Below, piece by piece: positions 63,415 to 64,000 of a DNA stretch of 64,000 nucleotides. A program made the translations under genes and the position numbers. The notes beneath the pieces are model-generated. The model was not told the DNA's origin and searched no databases. It saw only the letters and a list, made by a program, of their open reading frames with translations. Source of the DNA: Cohnella phaseoli (GTDB taxonomy: Bacteria > Bacillota > Bacilli > Paenibacillales > Paenibacillaceae); NCBI RefSeq assembly GCF_003386235.1, contig NZ_QRDZ01000006.1:177145-241144 (forward strand), written 5' to 3'. Within the stretch, counting starts at the first letter, position 1; each line of letters starts with the position of its first letter.

Positions 63415-63652
63415 AGACCAAGGATATGAGATTCGGCCCCCGTCGTACAGAGAGGAAGCGCCTGGCTGCGAAGCTTCCCGACGGCACGAACACTCCCCGC
63501 CTTGTCAGCCGCAGCGGTGAACCCGAAGTATCCGCTGCCGGGAAAATCCCGTTATCCGGTTGAGGAGTGCCGATACGCGCGAGCGGAAGGCATTCGAATT
63601 AGGGTGGTACCGCGAACGAACACATTCGTCCCTTGACGAGTGTGTTTTTTAT
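63415..63652 (+). promoter_or_regulatory. Proline T-box riboswitch
   Basis: The T-box core AGGGTGGTACCGCG is at 63601-63614. The terminator is AACACATTCGTC (63619-63630) pairing with GACGAGTGTGTT (63635-63646), then T. Stem I has the CAGAGAGGAAGC...GCTTCC part; the region GAACACTCCCCG (63488-63499) after it would hold the specifier, probably the Pro codon CCC at about 63495-63498. The gene downstream is proS, which agrees. Confidence 0.88.
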
Positions 63653-63686
63653 TTTGATATCGAAAGCAAGGAGGCTGCACAAAAGA

Positions 63687-64000
63687 ATGAGACAAAGTCG
63701 ATTGTTCGCCCAAACGTACCGAGAAGCGCCGACGGAAGCCGATACGACCAGTCATCGGCTGCTGCTGCGCGCCGGGTTTATCAGTCAGTTGGCGGCTGGG
63801 GTATATGCGTATTTGCCGTTAGGTCGCCGAGTGCTGCGCAAGCTGGAAAGCATCGTGCGGGAAGAGATGGACCGCGCCGGGGCGCAGGAGCTGCTGATGC
63901 CGGCGATGCAGCCGGCGGAACTGTGGCAGGAATCGGGCCGTTATGCCGCCTACGGACCAGAACTGATGCGGTTAAACGATCGTCACGACAGAGAATTCGC
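63687..64000 (+). CDS. proS: Prolyl-tRNA synthetase, 3' end outside window
   Basis: The first about 104 residues are present, from ATG 63687 behind AAGGAGG, and the frame is open to the window edge. [20 protein letters not shown], then [22 protein letters not shown], then [29 protein letters not shown] sequence (positions about 24-80) is the class II bacterial ProS N-terminus, including motif 1. It charges tRNA-Pro and is controlled by the T-box before it. Confidence 0.94.
   Translation, partial: MRQSRLFAQTYREAPTEADTTSHRLLLRAGFISQLAAGVYAYLPLGRRVLRKLESIVREEMDRAGAQELLMPAMQPAELWQESGRYAAYGPELMRLNDRHDREF

Overview
The window (64 kb, GC-rich, with strong AAGGAGG-type ribosome sites, T-box leaders, general stress genes like ytxGH, SLH-domain surface proteins and two-component/ABC sugar cassettes of the YesM/YesN type) is a chromosomal stretch of a spore-forming Firmicute of the family Paenibacillaceae, most like Cohnella or Paenibacillus. 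This placement rests on gene content and style; no database search was possible. There is no rRNA, tRNA, prophage, CRISPR array or transposase gene. Coding density is high and no clearly broken gene was seen. About a quarter of the genes start at GTG or TTG, so several starts given here differ from the longest open frame.

Layout. 0-4.2 kb: the 3' end of a collagen-like Gly-X-Thr surface protein, a family 2 glycosyltransferase with TPR-like repeats, and a convergent FkbM-type methyltransferase, plausibly a spore or cell surface glycoprotein locus. 4.3-10.5 kb: an M48 membrane protease, an alpha/beta-hydrolase-like protein, then a GH65 disaccharide phosphorylase, beta-phosphoglucomutase and aldose epimerase, which together convert an alpha-glucobiose to glucose 6-phosphate. 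10.6-22.3 kb: a chemoreceptor divergent from a full sugar cassette (histidine kinase, AraC-type regulator, two permeases, lipoprotein binding protein, secreted glycoside hydrolase-like protein). 22.3-33.4 kb: housekeeping and small genes (holin-like protein, malic enzyme, CuA cupredoxin, Dabb protein, HepT-like protein, ytxG/ytxH-like pair, murI, M14 peptidase, a Cys-less HesB/IscA-like protein with a DUF1450 partner, LTA synthase, O-methyltransferase). 33.4-39.7 kb: an oppABCDF peptide transporter with a long AT-rich leader. 39.8-42.7 kb: a cohesin/InlB-repeat/SLH surface protein. 42.8-46.9 kb: T-box-tyrS, an ArsR/SRPBCC pair and an MFS exporter. 47.1-50.6 kb: the haem operon hemEHY. 50.8-60.4 kb: a second kinase/regulator/ABC cassette ending in a GH78 alpha-L-rhamnosidase. 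60.6-63.3 kb: molybdenum cofactor genes mobA-moeA-mobB. 63.35 kb to the end: a T-box leader and the start of proS.

The most unusual signals are: (i) a dispersed family of about 217-bp palindromic elements, present three times (29.8, 44.4 and 55.7 kb), one of them inside an ABC operon; (ii) a 52-53 bp tandem array beside one of them; (iii) an IscA-fold protein whose cluster cysteines are all replaced by histidines, translationally coupled to a Cys-rich DUF1450 protein; (iv) a MobB protein carrying a C-terminal tail like that of Rpn/YhgA nucleases; and (v) a nested mRNA hairpin that buries the ribosome site of a holin-like gene.
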